Positions 45,301 to 55,820 of a stretch of 64,000 nt of DNA are shown piece by piece. Each line of letters starts with the position of its first letter. Positions within the stretch are counted from its first letter, which is position 1. The notes under the pieces were generated by a model, which did not search any database, was not told the DNA's origin, and was given only the letters and a program-made list of their open reading frames with translations. Source of the stretch: Dryomyza anilis (taxonomy: Eukaryota; Arthropoda; Insecta; Diptera; Dryomyzidae); assembly GCA_951804985.1 (NCBI GenBank), contig OX638132.1, positions 16,535,529-16,599,528 on the forward strand, given 5' to 3'. The translations under genes and the position numbers were made by a program.

Positions 45301-48300
45301 CGCCAGTACTGTGCCAGAGTCGGAATGACTCAGTACTGTCACAACGCTGGCAAACACTAATGCCAGTGCTGACCCCGTTATTCGCCAGTACCGTGCCAGA
45401 GTCAGAATGATTGCGTTGGCGGGAGCTGGTCCCAATTTTTTTCCAGTACTGGCACAACGCTGCCAAACTCTAATGCCAGTGTTGGCCCATAGTTATACCT
45501 AATCTAAAGCTAAACATTATTTAAAACATTTAATATATCTTGAATTTTTTTTTAATATTTCTCTTTAAATAATTTTGTATAAAAATAACATAGATGTAAG
45601 GTATAAAAAACAAAATTTAATAACAATGTAATAAATAGTTTTATATAACAATTTGTGTTTATTATATGTTTGTATTTATATTATATTTTATTTTTTAAAA
45701 ATTTCTTTTTTTATATTTATATTTTATATTTTATATTTTATATTTTATATTTTATATTTTATATTTTATATTTTATATTTTATATTTTATATTTTATATT
45801 TTATATTTTATATTTTATATTTTATATTTTATATTTTATATTTTATATTTTATATTTTATATTTTATATTTTATATTTTATATTTTATATTTTATATTTT
45901 ATATTTTATATTTTATATTTTATATTTTATATTTTATATTTTATATTTTATATTTTATATTTTATATTTTATATTTTATATTTTATATTTTATATTTTAT
46001 ATTTTATATTTTATATTTTATATTTTATATTTTATATTTTATATTTTATATTTTATATTTTATATTTTATATTTTATATTTTATATTTTATATTTTATAT
46101 TTTATATTTTATATTTTATATTTTATATTTTATATTTTATATTTTATATTTTATATTTTATATTTTATATTTTATATTTTATATTTTATATTTTATATTT
46201 TATATTTTATATTTTATATTTTATATTTTATATTTTATATTTTATATTTTATATTTTATATTTTATATTTTATATTTTATTTTTTATTTTTTATTTTATA
46301 TTTTATATTTTATATAATAAACAAAGTGTTTGGCGTTAAGCGGCGACAGCGCTGCTGAGTGTGAGCACATTGGAGTCGTCAATGCAAAACTTGTTCCCTC
46401 CTCCTCCAAAAAGTTGGTAATGTCTGTAAAGGTGGTGCGCAGTTTACACAATTTTGCAGCAGGTGCGATAAAATAATACAAGTTTATATTTGTTATATTT
46501 GAAAAAAAAATGGAAGCTTCCTTAATCTAAGCTTCTGCACAGGCTTCTAACGCTTTAATCGGTGTCATTTCTTCGCGCTGCGTTGAAATTCATATTGGTG
46601 ACACCGAAAAAAAGATAAAAAATCATTTTCTTACAAAACAAAAACATACTCACCATTCAGAGCCTCTGCGAAGGCGGCAGACTGAACAAATTCTGTGATC
46701 AATGCATTAGCATCGCATCGTCGATTTTTACTGCTGCGCATGAGGCCGCCACCGCTGGGTTCTCCGCAGAGAATTCTTTTCGCATGCGCCAACGATGCTG
46801 CGTTGCTGGGCGATGAGTTATCGCTGTCCATGTCCATTTCCTTGTGGACATGCATTTTGCCTCGCTTCCAGGCCCATTATATAGTCACTATGCATGTGTG
46901 GAGGAGGTGGATAGGAGTCCGGCGCGGTGTTAGAGGCTGCTGTACGAAGCGACGGTTGCTGTGGAGAATTTATGGCTGGACGCCAGCTGCTGCACGAGAA
47001 TTTCTGGCTGGACGCCAGCTGCTGCACGACTAGCACCGCTTAGATCAGATTGCTGTGGCTGCTGCGACGGCGATGAACCGCTGTCACCAGTCTGATCTCG
47101 TTTCTCGTTCTATTGTTTGTTCACTAACAACAAAAAAATAAATAAACAAACTTCAAAAAATTCGAAATCAAATCTTGCTTACCCAAAAAATATATTTTTT
47201 TTTAGCAAAGTGTTTTTATTAAATATACAATTTATACGCGTCCTAATATCCTTAACTCCGCACAATTGAATTCACCACAATTTATATCACTACATATTGA
47301 TTTTTGTACAACTCACCTGTAAGAATAATAATTTGGCGCTAAAGTACTGAAGAACTTAGGCCGAGCTCTCGCACCATTTGATTTGTTCGTTTTATAATTG
47401 TACTGAAAGTGATAGAAACCTACACGATTTAATGCTGAAACCGAACGACGGGGTAAAAGCTTTTCATAGGAAATGTTTTACTCGCGGGATAAATACGGAC
47501 GGCTATTGGTTTGACTACGGGCCCAGAGTAGGAAACCACCGTTGTGCCAGTACTGCATTACGTTGTCAGAATTGGCAACCTATAATGGGCAAGTACAGGC
47601 GAAGCTCTTGTAGTAAATACGGCCAGTATGAGTATGACTATGGGCCCAATGGTATGCCAGGTGTAAACCAGCGTTGAGCCAGTACTGCGCCAGCAATATT
47701 TTTCCAGAATTGGCAACCTATACTGGTCGAGTACTGGCGAAGCGCTGGCAGTAAATACGGCCCGACATTGGTTTGAAGACGGGCCCAGTAGTATGCCAGT
47801 TGTAAGCCAGCGTTGTGCCAGCACTGCGCCAGCATTACGTTGCCAGAATTGGCAACCTATACTGGGCGAGTACTGGCGAAGAGCTGGCAGTACATACGGC
47901 CCGACATTGGTTTGAAGACGGGCCCAGTCGTATGCCAGTTGTAAACCAGCGTTGTGCCAGTACTGCGCCTGAACTGTATGCCTAGCATCGGCAACCAGTA
48001 GTGTGCCAGTACTGGGCCATTTGTTCCAGTCTGGCAGTTTCTGCCTGGGCAGACACACGAATAAAAAGATGGGGCTGACAGACGGACAATGTAAAGATTG
48101 AAAAAACAACACGTGTTTATTAAATTTTGGGATGAAAACAACAACAACATTTTTGATACCTAAGAAATTAATAACTGAATTCAAGACTTATTCCACTTAG
48201 TTACTTTTTTGATACCTAAGAAATTAATAACTTAATCCAAGAATAATTCTACTTTGTTACTATTTTGATGACCAAGATATTAATAACTGAATCCAAGAAT

Positions 48301-50733
48301 AATTCTTTTTTGACAACTAAGAAAATCCATTTCTTGAAATTAAGAATTTTTCGGTTTAGCTGTATATCACTCCGTATACTTCTTGATTTCTTCTGGATTT
48401 TATAATTTTTTTTCCCTCCTTGCAGGTCCTCTCTCTGCTCTATACGTCTAATCATCACGCCTGGATGCCAAAAAATCAATTTTTTTCTGTTCTCCTTTCA
48501 TTATACCCTACACCTATGAGGTACAGGGTATATTAACTTTTTGCATATATTGTAACGCCCCTTACGAGGCGTGTCCGGTATGGAAAAGTATATATTTTCT
48601 TGATCAGCATCACTACCCGAGTCCGTTTAGCCATGTCCGTCTGTCTGTCCGTCTTGCTGTCCGAATACAGAATAATTTGAAAAATATTGATCAGAATGCG
48701 ATGAAATTTCGTCTCAATATATTTTAGCCAAAAGTAGGAATTGAGTTTGAAAATGAGCTAAATCGGTCAACGGACACGCCCACCTCCCATACAAGTCACT
48801 TTAATATAACTCTTTCGGAACTAATAACTCGAAAAGTATTCAAGGTATACTTATAAAATTTAAAACGTATTATTAGAATTCACCTAAGAATATGTGGTTC
48901 AAAAATGGGCGTTTTTTCATTATTTCCCGGGTTTTCATAGTGGAAATTTGATCCGTAAATTATTAAAATCAAATCTATGAAATATTAGCCTTTCAAAATT
49001 TTAAATATAGACGTGGTCAGCCCAATTATATTTTTCAAAAATTTTTTTTTTGTTTTTTTATACTTTTATATACATTTTTTAATTTATGGGGATATAAGAC
49101 ATAAATTTCTGATATATGAATAATATTCTGAGGGTGGGGAGGTTCAGCATAATTAAAAACTTTAAAATTAAGGTATGCAATTAAATATCCCACATTAATA
49201 TCCCCACCAAAGGTGTAGGGTATTCCATAGTCGGGCCCGACCGACTATAAAAATCCGCCCCATGTGACCGAACTTACCCATGTGACCTAACTTTCCCAAC
49301 TCGTTTTCTATGATTGAGACCAATTGAATTTTACGGTATACTAACAACCATTAACCCTTTAAACCAAAGGTTTTCATATAACTCTGAACTAAAGACCTTT
49401 ATTTTCTTAAAAATAAAATGTATTTCTCAACCAAACCCTATATTTTTGAAATAAAAAATATATTTTTTGAAAAAAATTTATTTCTGATCTCTGTTTCTAA
49501 GTAATCATTTGTTAATTTAAAACCATGTTGTATAAAATTTCCATATAGAAATTTGTAGTCTCAATAAAACCTAACTTTAAATATTACATATTTTACCTAG
49601 TGAAAAACACAATTTGAATATGTTATATTGAGTTCCTCATAATTGTGCTTTATATCGTTTCAGCTACACATTATGGAACCTGCATGATGTACTTCGACAT
49701 ATCGATCGACCGGGCAAAGTCTCGTATATTAATTACCCGAATTCGTATCTGAAGTTACCGCTGCTTAAATTTGAGATGCTCACAATGCGCGCTTGTCCGC
49801 CAGAGTTTTTCGATGAAAATAGTGAGTTGCCCTCTCTTTTGCACGTTGTAGCACTAAAACATACAAACTACATTTCATAAAATTTCAAAAAAATGGTTTT
49901 GAAAAATCGATATTGACAAAACTGTAATGAAAATATTTCTATGAAATGTATTTGAATTAAGTGACTTAAGTTTTACTATAGTTTTACTACTAAAACGACG
50001 ATGTATATACGATTAATCTCCAGGTTGTGGAAGAATCGTTAAATACACTTTCAATTTTATCATTTTTTACGACACCGAATTTGTCATTAATTGTCGGATA
50101 ACTAATAATATGTTTAATCATTTTGCAGTTGATTCCATTCTGCGTTTGGTGCAGAAAAAGGTGCATATCCTAATGGCACATTATAAGGTGGAACAGTCTC
50201 GCGAAAAGGTCAAAACTTATCGTGACGAATATCATCATATGTTTCTGGAAAGCATTGAGACGTACGATTATGATGACGGCGACGGTTCTCAGCATCGTAT
50301 GTTATACATTCCAGACCTATCCGGAATAAATATGTGTTTTATTTTCAAATTAACCCATTTATTTTGAAAAATGAAATGAAAAGTGATTTGTTAAAAACAT
50401 GTCAGAAATTTCAGTGACAGTATTTTTTTTTTGCATTAAAACGACGACGAATTTAACAAGTAAACTAAATCTGTCACTGTAATTTTTGAAGACTCACTTT
50501 ACGTTTCGTTTTACAAAATAAGGGTGTAAGATTTTGTTAGGAAAAAAAAAAACACAAAATTTTAATTTTTGTATATACCTTATTCTATTTGGTTTGTTTT
50601 TTATTATTTCACAGCTGAGGAGGAGGAGGATGTGCTGCAGGAAACAAAAACTTTGCAAAATGTTCCGAATCGCAAACAGATCAAATTGCAAAGCGCCAAA
50701 ATGGTCGAGGAACTCTCCAAGAAAGAAGACTAA
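39161..50733 (+). CDS. coiled-coil axonemal protein, ODAD3/CCDC151-like, copy A (complete, 9 exons)
   Basis: Exons: 39161-39335, 39418-39725, 39797-40102, 41177-41433, 41491-41637, 41716-41826, 49664-49821, 50129-50296, 50615-50733. Phases join into 582 codons plus stop. The product is charged and helical, with long coiled-coil stretches from about residue 59 to 435 and an acidic then basic C-terminus (PEEEEDVL, KMVEELSKKED). LESKANRKYYSSSNRNLKRQ and the block around HDAIFYEPILRSLSKDI resemble CCDC151/ODAD3, which docks outer dynein arms on axonemal microtubules and is about 600 residues long. CCDC63/CCDC114 is the main alternative. In flies such proteins act mostly in sperm. A second copy follows head to tail at 55646. 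The start ATG is the first in an open exon and both copies share it. The family is inferred from pattern memory, not a search. Confidence 0.8.
39418..39725 (+). CDS. copy A exon 2
   Basis: Acceptor TATATAG, donor GTATGT. Basic coiled coil, KANRKYYSSSNRNLKRQ to VMRKERDRLRFRLDQLKQVY. Phase 0 end. Confidence 0.9.
39797..40102 (+). CDS. copy A exon 3
   Basis: Acceptor TTACAG, donor GTGAGT. 102 codons exactly. Contains LLHDAIFYEPILRSLSKDI and FLGIPAIAKFKELSEEYR. The GGGTGAGT donor word is repeated three times in the next 50 bases (40100-40150), so alternative donors are possible. Confidence 0.9.
40360..41060 (+). repeat. tandem repeat of about 115 bp in copy A intron 3
   Basis: Units marked by TTTATGAGCCCAAAAACACTC start near 40466, 40581, 40695, 40811 and 40925 (spacing 114-116 bp), with partial units at both sides. 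Each also holds a CCTGGGTAGAGGGC-type box. Absent from intron 3 of copy B. Confidence 0.88.
41177..41433 (+). CDS. copy A exon 4
   Basis: Acceptor TTTACCAG, donor GTAAGT. QMEDKSRKSIQAKLQWVANY to FATLCSQAKEIYPR. Its last third is almost identical at DNA level to copy B. Confidence 0.9.
41491..41637 (+). CDS. copy A exon 5
   Basis: Acceptor TTATGCAG, donor GTATGT. IKSQVDNNDKLYKMISNDIL to NNLTDEQEL. Confidence 0.9.
41716..41826 (+). CDS. copy A exon 6
   Basis: Acceptor TTTTCAG, donor GTAAGT. RQETIRNLQADIAREDEFEA, KTLAHMKNRADTYVLLR. Followed by a 7.8-kb intron full of mobile elements. Confidence 0.9.
41986..44197. mobile_element. cluster of CACAGAAAAAAA-ended elements rich in ATTCATTAATATGATGAA
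   Basis: Left ends at about 41986 and 42534 (CACAGAAAAAAA) face right ends at about 43861 and 44197 (TTTTTTTTCTGTG). Interiors consist of inverted ATGATGAATTTATTCAT-like words. A shared inner segment, CAAGAACTACTTGAGAACTG, occurs at 42826 and 43862. The cluster is split by the mini-me-like repeat at 42871-43612, so one copy is inside another. Confidence 0.65.
42871..43612 (-). mobile_element. DINE-1/mini-me-like repeat, subfamily A
   Basis: Full length, AACCAGTTGGGAAGGTAAGA to CTTAGTGTAGGGTATA, with a (GACA/GACG)n tract at 43417-43480. Nested in the cluster at 41986-44197. Confidence 0.8.
45110..45490 (+). repeat. left subterminal array of CCAGTACTGGC-type words
   Basis: Repeats CGCCAGTACTGTGCCAGAGT and AACACTAATGCCAGTGCTGG with a unit of roughly 95-170 bp. 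Confidence 0.75.
45708..46315 (+). repeat. (ATATTTT)n minisatellite, about 600 bp
   Basis: Almost perfect 7-bp period for roughly 80 copies, degenerating after 46278. Because 7 is not a multiple of 3 it gives the same heptapeptide in all frames and a spurious frame of over 200 codons. Confidence 0.95.
46320..47100 (-). pseudogene. probable captured host-gene fragments inside the element
   Basis: GC content and codon-like structure rise sharply. On the minus strand, 46855-46640 reads MDMDSDNSSPSNAASLAHAK and RRCDANALITEFVQSAAFAE, ending at a good donor (AATGGTGAGT). Upstream, in another frame, is a Pro/Ser-rich stretch (NTAPDSYPPPPHMHSDYIMG). 46481-46325 gives FTDITNFLEEEGTSFALTTP. The pieces are in different frames and no acceptor joins them, and the word CAGCTGGCGTCCAGCCA is duplicated in tandem at about 46970-47020. 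The source gene is not recognised. Confidence 0.5.
47325..47380 (-). mobile_element. SINE 3' fragment
   Basis: TTTGGCGCTAAAGTACTGAA and GGCCGAGCTCTCGCACCA are the complement of the 3' end of the SINE at 17112-17426. Confidence 0.65.
47515..48020 (-). repeat. right subterminal array of CCAGTACTGGC-type words
   Basis: Units marked by GGGCCCA at 47519, 47642, 47781 and 47930, each with ACCAGCGTTGTGCCAGTACT and TTGGCAACCTATACTGGGC. Inverted relative to the left array. Confidence 0.8.
48502..49306 (+). mobile_element. DINE-1/mini-me-like repeat, subfamily B, full length
   Basis: TATACCCTACACCTATGAGG to CTTTCCCAACTCGTTTT. A GTCCGTCTGTCTGTCC core at 48635 and the inner mirror TCGGGCCCGACCGA near 49230. 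Confidence 0.8.
49664..49821 (+). CDS. copy A exon 7
   Basis: Acceptor CGTTTCAG, donor GTGAGT. YTLWNLHDVLRHIDRPGKVS to TMRACPPEFFDEN, the least coiled-coil-like part of the protein. Confidence 0.9.
50129..50296 (+). CDS. copy A exon 8
   Basis: Acceptor TTTTGCAG, donor GTATGT. DSILRLVQKKVHILMAHYKV, then a short acidic tail segment YDYDDGDGSQH. Confidence 0.9.
50615..50733 (+). CDS. copy A exon 9 and stop
   Basis: Acceptor TTTCACAG. PEEEEDVLQETKTLQNVPNR, then KQIKLQSAKMVEELSKKED and TAA. The corresponding exon of copy B would lie past the window end. Confidence 0.87.
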
Positions 50734-51189
50734 AAATTGTAGCATATTGTTTTTTTATATTGTATCGATATTATCCATTAACATCACTAAATTCATTTCG
50801 AATTTTTAAACATTTGTGTTTTATTTTAATTAGTATTTAGTCCAAGGACTTCTTTCTGTATTACGAACGAACGAAATCATGATGAACGAAATGATTTAAA
50901 AAAATGGACATCTCATACATAAAGTATATTTCGCGGATTTGGTTTTTATTAAGTACCATTTTTAAGAAAATAGCTACCGACATTTTAGGCCCTTTTCAGC
51001 AACTTTTTCGAAGAAAAAAAAAACAAATTTCGACGAAATATATGTTTTTTAACCATAGCAGTGTGATATTTTTCATATCTAGGGGGACAAAAAGCAAAAA
51101 AAATAATAATATTTTCAATTGATTTCTTTTTTCGCATATTTAGTAGAAAAATGTCCCGTTAAGCTGAAAATGAACATGAAATAAAATTA

Positions 51190-52009
51190 ATCGAGTTGGG
51201 AAAGTTAGGTCACATGGGTTAGTTCGATCGGTCACATGGGGCGGACTTTTATAGTCTACTATGGAATACCCGGGCCCGACTATGGAATACCCTACACCAT
51301 TGGTGGGATATTTAATTGTATATCTTAATTTTAAAGTTTTTAACCTCCCCACCCTCAGAATATTATTCACATATCAGAAATTTACATCTTATATCCCCAT
51401 AATTTAAAAAATTGATATAAAAGTATAAAAAAGTAATACAAAAAATTAGAAAAATGTAAATGGTCGGACCACGCCTAAATTCAAAAATGTTGTAAGGATA
51501 ATATTTCATAGATTTGATTTTAATAATTTACGGTTCAAATTTCCACTATGAAAACCCGGGAAATAATGAAAAAAAGGTGGGCGGATCACGCCAATTTTTG
51601 GACCACATATTTTTGTATGATTTATAACAATACTTATGTTTTAAATTTTATAACTATATCTTGAATAATTTTCGAGTTATTAGTTCCTAAAGAGTTATAT
51701 AAAAGTAACTTGTATGGGAGGTGGGCGTGTCCGTTGATCGATTTGGCTCATTTTCAAACTCAGTTCCTACTTTTGGCTAAAATATATTGAGACGAAATTT
51801 CATCGCATTCTGATCAGTATTTCTCAAGTTTTTCTGTATTCGGACAGCAAGACGGACAGACAGACAGACGACGCACATGGCTAAACGGACTCGGGTAGTG
51901 ATACTGATCAAGAATATATATACTTTTCCATACCGGACACGCCTCCTACGGGCCGTTACAATATATGCACAAAGTTAATATACCCTGTACCTCATAAGTG
52001 TAGGGTATA
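51190..52009 (-). mobile_element. DINE-1/mini-me-like repeat, subfamily B, full length
   Basis: CGAGTTGGGAAAGTTAGGTC to CATAAGTGTAGGGTATA. It is the inverted counterpart of 48502-49306, so copy A exons 7-9 lie between two inverted copies. Confidence 0.8.
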
Positions 52010-52489
52010 AAAATATGGTTTCTACAAAACCGTCAAACAAACTTTATAGTTTTTCTAAACGTAAAATTGTTTGAATAAGCAAGTATTCATGTTTAAGATC
52101 ACATGCTCCATGCTTTACAAGTTGAAGTATTTTCCCATTTTTGAGTATGCAAACTTTTTAGCCATTAAATAAGTTTAATTTGTTGTATAAGCATTTTTAT
52201 GTAAATAATTTAGTTTGGGCTAAAATCATAATTTAATATATGAGTATTAAAATCTTATTTAAATTGTAATATTTGAAATTCAAAGAGGTATTAATTAGTA
52301 AGTTGTTCCTCATTGTTCCCCTTTCAGATTACATTTAGTATAAAGGTAGGTCAAAAGCCTTCTCATAACAACTTCAATTGGCTGCTCATATGTGGGCATA
52401 TGTGAGCACTTGCGAAATATCGCGATTTTAGAAAATGACTTTTAACATAATAAATCGAATTCTGTTTGATATTTGAAAATATTTCTTAT

Positions 52490-52765
52490 ATGTTCCCAAA
52501 AATACATCTCCAATTTTATTTGCAAAAGTGTAGTCATTCTGATGGTGTCCTGCTGATTTTTTTTGTTGTTGTTTTGTCTATTATTTTCAGCGGGGAAGGA
52601 CATGCTGTTTTGTATGAATAGCATTTTTACGGAGATTTTTCACCGTTGAGGTGGAAGGAATAATCTTTTGATGCAGCTCTAATAAATATATTATGCAAGT
52701 TTAACTCATTTTTTGAATTTCAAAAAAATAATGTATTTTTTACTTTCAAAAATGTATTTAAAATA
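52490..52765 (-). repeat. interspersed repeat shared with 21360-21655
   Basis: Complementary to the 21360 copy, in part with small indels (CACCGTTGAGGTGGAAGGAA against TTCCTTCCACCGGAACGGTG). Confidence 0.7.
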
Positions 52766-52820
52766 ATAATCTGGATACGAAAACTGTCCAGTGAACGGAT
52801 AAAGAGGAACATCGAAACGG

Positions 52821-54288
52821 CCCAGATAGCAAAATGCTCGCATTGTGCCCGCACTGTGAGCGCACGCCTGAAAAAAAAGTCGCACACGTGCGCGCACAGA
52901 TTAGCAATCGTGTGTCCACAATTGAGACTCAATACGCTCGCACTAGTGCGAGGCATTTGTGAGTCGCATTTGAGCATCAATATAGTCGCACGAGTGCGTA
53001 CAAAATTTTAAAAATCAGAAGTATGCAACGCATATGCGCCTCAATATAGTCGCACGAGTGCGAGTAAAATGTATGAAACGCCTATGAGCTCGCACGAAAG
53101 CTGAACAAAATAGTATGCGCCACATTTGCGACTCAATATAGTCGCACGAGTGCGACAAAAATGTGTGAGACGCATATGAGCCTCATATAGCCCACACGAA
53201 TGCAACTAAAACAAAATAAAAAAATACAAAATTGTTTGACATTATTTTTAATTTTAAAAAATTTGTAAACAAATATTTAGATTACATTATTTACTCATAA
53301 TTACATTCATTTATAACATAGTACATTAAAGTCTACAACCTAAGCCGTTGCGGGGTACCTGAACGGATTCATGTTATTGTAGCGTCAGCAATAATTCGGA
53401 CAACTTCGACAGCAGCTCGGTCAACTTGTGTAGACTTTGTACAGCTGACGCGACTCGAAGGCAATTTCATCGGCAAGCTATATCCTACTCTTTTAATCGC
53501 CCGATAAATGAAGAACCTTGTGTAATGTATCGTTGTACTGTATCGTTGAGCGTGTCCGGATCGATTAGCCAGCGGCCTGCTTTCTAGCCCTAGATTTCAA
53601 CGACGATAGACTGGCGCCTTGTGCTCCAAGTCTATGCGCTCGATGAAGTTGGCATCTCCTTCGACTGATTGTGGTACAAACGCGACCAGTCCTTGAAGCA
53701 GTCAATATCCGCCAAATAGATCTTGTAGCTCAAAAAGTCATTCATGCTGCACTCCTCGCAGCAGGCAAAGTTCTCATTGAATCCGTAGATTTGGTTGAGT
53801 GAGTTGGCGAACACGAGGAGAATGCGACGCGCACACACTCTGATTAGCCCTCAGCGAGGAGTCGAACACTTATGATCAAAAGTGTTGACACTGGCAGCCA
53901 ATTGCACTTGACGTTTTATAACACAATATTTTTTAATTAATAGTTGTTAGAAAGATCAGAGAATTTTTAAAAAATTATGTATTTTCAAATATGTACACAG
54001 TAGACGCTAGAATGCGAGTTTTGTGATTTTGTGTGCTCGCACTATGATAGCACAACGCACTCATGTCGTGTGTCTGATTTGATACGAGTTTTTTTTTGGT
54101 TTTTAAGTGCTCGCACTATGATCTCACTACGCAATCACGAATACGAGTTTTGTGATTTTTGTGTGCTCGCACACAGCTCTCACTACGCACTCATTCCGTG
54201 CGCCCGCACGTTATGTGTTCATATTGCTCGCATATAGCACGCACGATGTGAGCCCGCACGATGTGAGCCCGCACGTTTGCTATCTGGG
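52821..54288. mobile_element. 1.47-kb element, CCCAGATAGCAAA ends, inserted in the foldback copy
   Basis: CCCAGATAGCAAAATGCTCG pairs with GCACGTTTGCTATCTGGG. Subterminal arrays hold CAATATAGTCGCACGAGTGC at about 52979, 53042 and 53139 on the left and GTGTGCTCGCACTATGA at about 54030 and 54105 on the right. The centre (53330-53890) is of different composition and looks coding. Family unknown. Confidence 0.7.
53560..53840 (-). pseudogene. captured coding fragment, source unknown
   Basis: Minus-strand frame from about 53838 to 53632 reads ANSLNQIYGFNENFACCEEC and NDFLSYKIYLADIDCFKDW. After SRLYHNQS the plausible reading moves to another frame (ANFIERIDLEHKAPVYRR, about 53660-53602), as if one base had been gained or lost. 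Residue use is that of a real protein and unlike the surrounding repeats. I do not recognise the family. Confidence 0.5.
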
Positions 54289-55645
54289 GGATTTCAAATC
54301 AGTTAAGAGTACGTTTCGACGGTACGTTAACGGAACGTCATACTACATGAAATACAGAGTGAATCCGTTGATATTACGTTTTGACGGCCCGTTAACGTAC
54401 CGTAGACCTGTATGAAAAATGGAATGAATATATTGAAAGCACCTTTTGCATATTTTTATTTAACAAGAAACAAACTTTACATAATAAATGAACAAAATTT
54501 TACATGAAATATACAAATTTTACTAAACAAAACATGTAATCTATTTAAATTCCACATAGTATTTTCAGCATCGATTTCTTGTAAACAGAAACCAAAACAA
54601 TAATTAATTAAAAAATAGATATATCACTTTATCATAGGGCTTGAATGGGTCTCTGTGAGTCTGCAAGATTTAGTGATTTCACATTTTCAGAGCTCTTTGA
54701 TTTAGTACTTCTTGAAATGAAAGTCTTTTAAAGCCATCGGAGATTCGCAAAATATGGGACTGCAAATGTATGTACATTCTGCAAATATATTTTGAATAAA
54801 AGTGTATTTTATTTATATTTTATTCACTTATGTTGTTTGGTCTTCAGGAGCTGTATTCACCAACTGCGATCTTCCGAGCTTATTGTTCATGTTTAAAAGG
54901 TCAAATGAATTGAAATGTACACCAATAACGGAAGAAAATCGGTGCGGTTGAGTTGGAGTATAAACCAAAAATTTACGGAGTACTCCGTTTCAACGGTACC
55001 GTAAACGACTACAACATAACGGAAATCTTACGGAGTTATTTAGAAATACGGAGCAAAACGGAATTCTAACCGAGTCGTCCGATTTGACGGTACGTTAACG
55101 GTGCGTAATCGTATATGCTACGACGGATGCTCAACTTTCCGTAAACTTGCCGTCAATGACGGTATTGTGATTGCGTGTGTGTCGTAGGCTCCGTATAAAT
55201 GTTTCTTGGGTACTGCCCTAAATGTGCGAATTTTGATCACAACAAATATATGGTTGCTATGTCCAGAACGTTGAGAGCTGATGACTCTGCCATATCCACA
55301 GCACCTATTTCAATGAGATGGAGAAATGAAGCTAATCCTTTGTGAGATAAAAAAACGATGTAATTTACTAATAACTCGACGATACTGTCCTCCTCAAACG
55401 AAATTTAAATATGAGAAATAATCATAGTTTTTCCCATCAATAAACAATTTTGATAGACGATTCAAAAAGGAAGGGCGCAATTAATAATATTTAAATTTCG
55501 GTTTTTATATTATAATTAGTCAATTTTTGCGCTGCATCAAAACTTTTTATTTAGCGCTGTAAAATTTCGGTTTTTTTACTATTTACCATTTTTTTTTTGC
55601 ATTGCAACAAAAATTTGTAATTAGCGCTGAGAAATCAAATTCGAC

Positions 55646-55820
55646 ATGAAGAAGTTACGACCACATACCAATGTAATGGCGCCCAAGCCGGTGCATCCGA
55701 CAGCGGTACGAACTCACGGTCTCTTCGGTATACAGTTCGTGCGGCAGCACATGATGAGCGACGAGCGCTGGACGCCCAACTCGCTGACGGAGCAGTTCAA
55801 AGGCATGGCCGAACTGTTGA
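55646..55820 (+). CDS. copy B exon 1
   Basis: MKKLRPHTNVMAPKPVHPTA. Donor GTGAGT, where copy A has GTAAGT. The split codon becomes Thr instead of Ser. Confidence 0.87.

Larger units (their letters stand above)
45098..48049. mobile_element. about 3-kb element with GC-richer subterminal arrays
   Basis: Ends CCCAGGTAGAAA and inverted TTTCTGCCTGGG, with AGACA next to both ends as a possible target duplication. Each end carries an array of CCAGTACTGGC and AACGCTGGC-type words (45115-45490 and 47520-48020), inverted relative to each other. The middle holds a 7-bp minisatellite (45708-46315), a region resembling host coding sequence (46320-47100) and a SINE fragment. Long open frames in the arrays arise from repeat composition. 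Family unknown. Confidence 0.65.
52766..55210. mobile_element. second foldback element copy, damaged and interrupted
   Basis: Left fragment CTGGATACGAAAACTGTCCA and GAACGGATAAAGAGGAAC match 33405-33440. Right parts at 54296-54420 and 55075-55210 (GCGTAATCGTATATGCTACG, TAAATGTTTCTTGGG) match 36615-36818. The long arms of the first copy are missing and the middle differs. Another element occupies 52821-54288. Confidence 0.72.

Noticed and set aside
45653..46339. 228-codon and 220-codon open frames on the plus strand
   Set aside because: Both are produced by the 7-bp repeat, which yields one heptapeptide over and over. No coding signal.
47558..48184. 208-codon minus-strand frame
   Set aside because: It runs through the right subterminal array of the 45098-48049 element and repeats with the array units; the same happens in a second frame.
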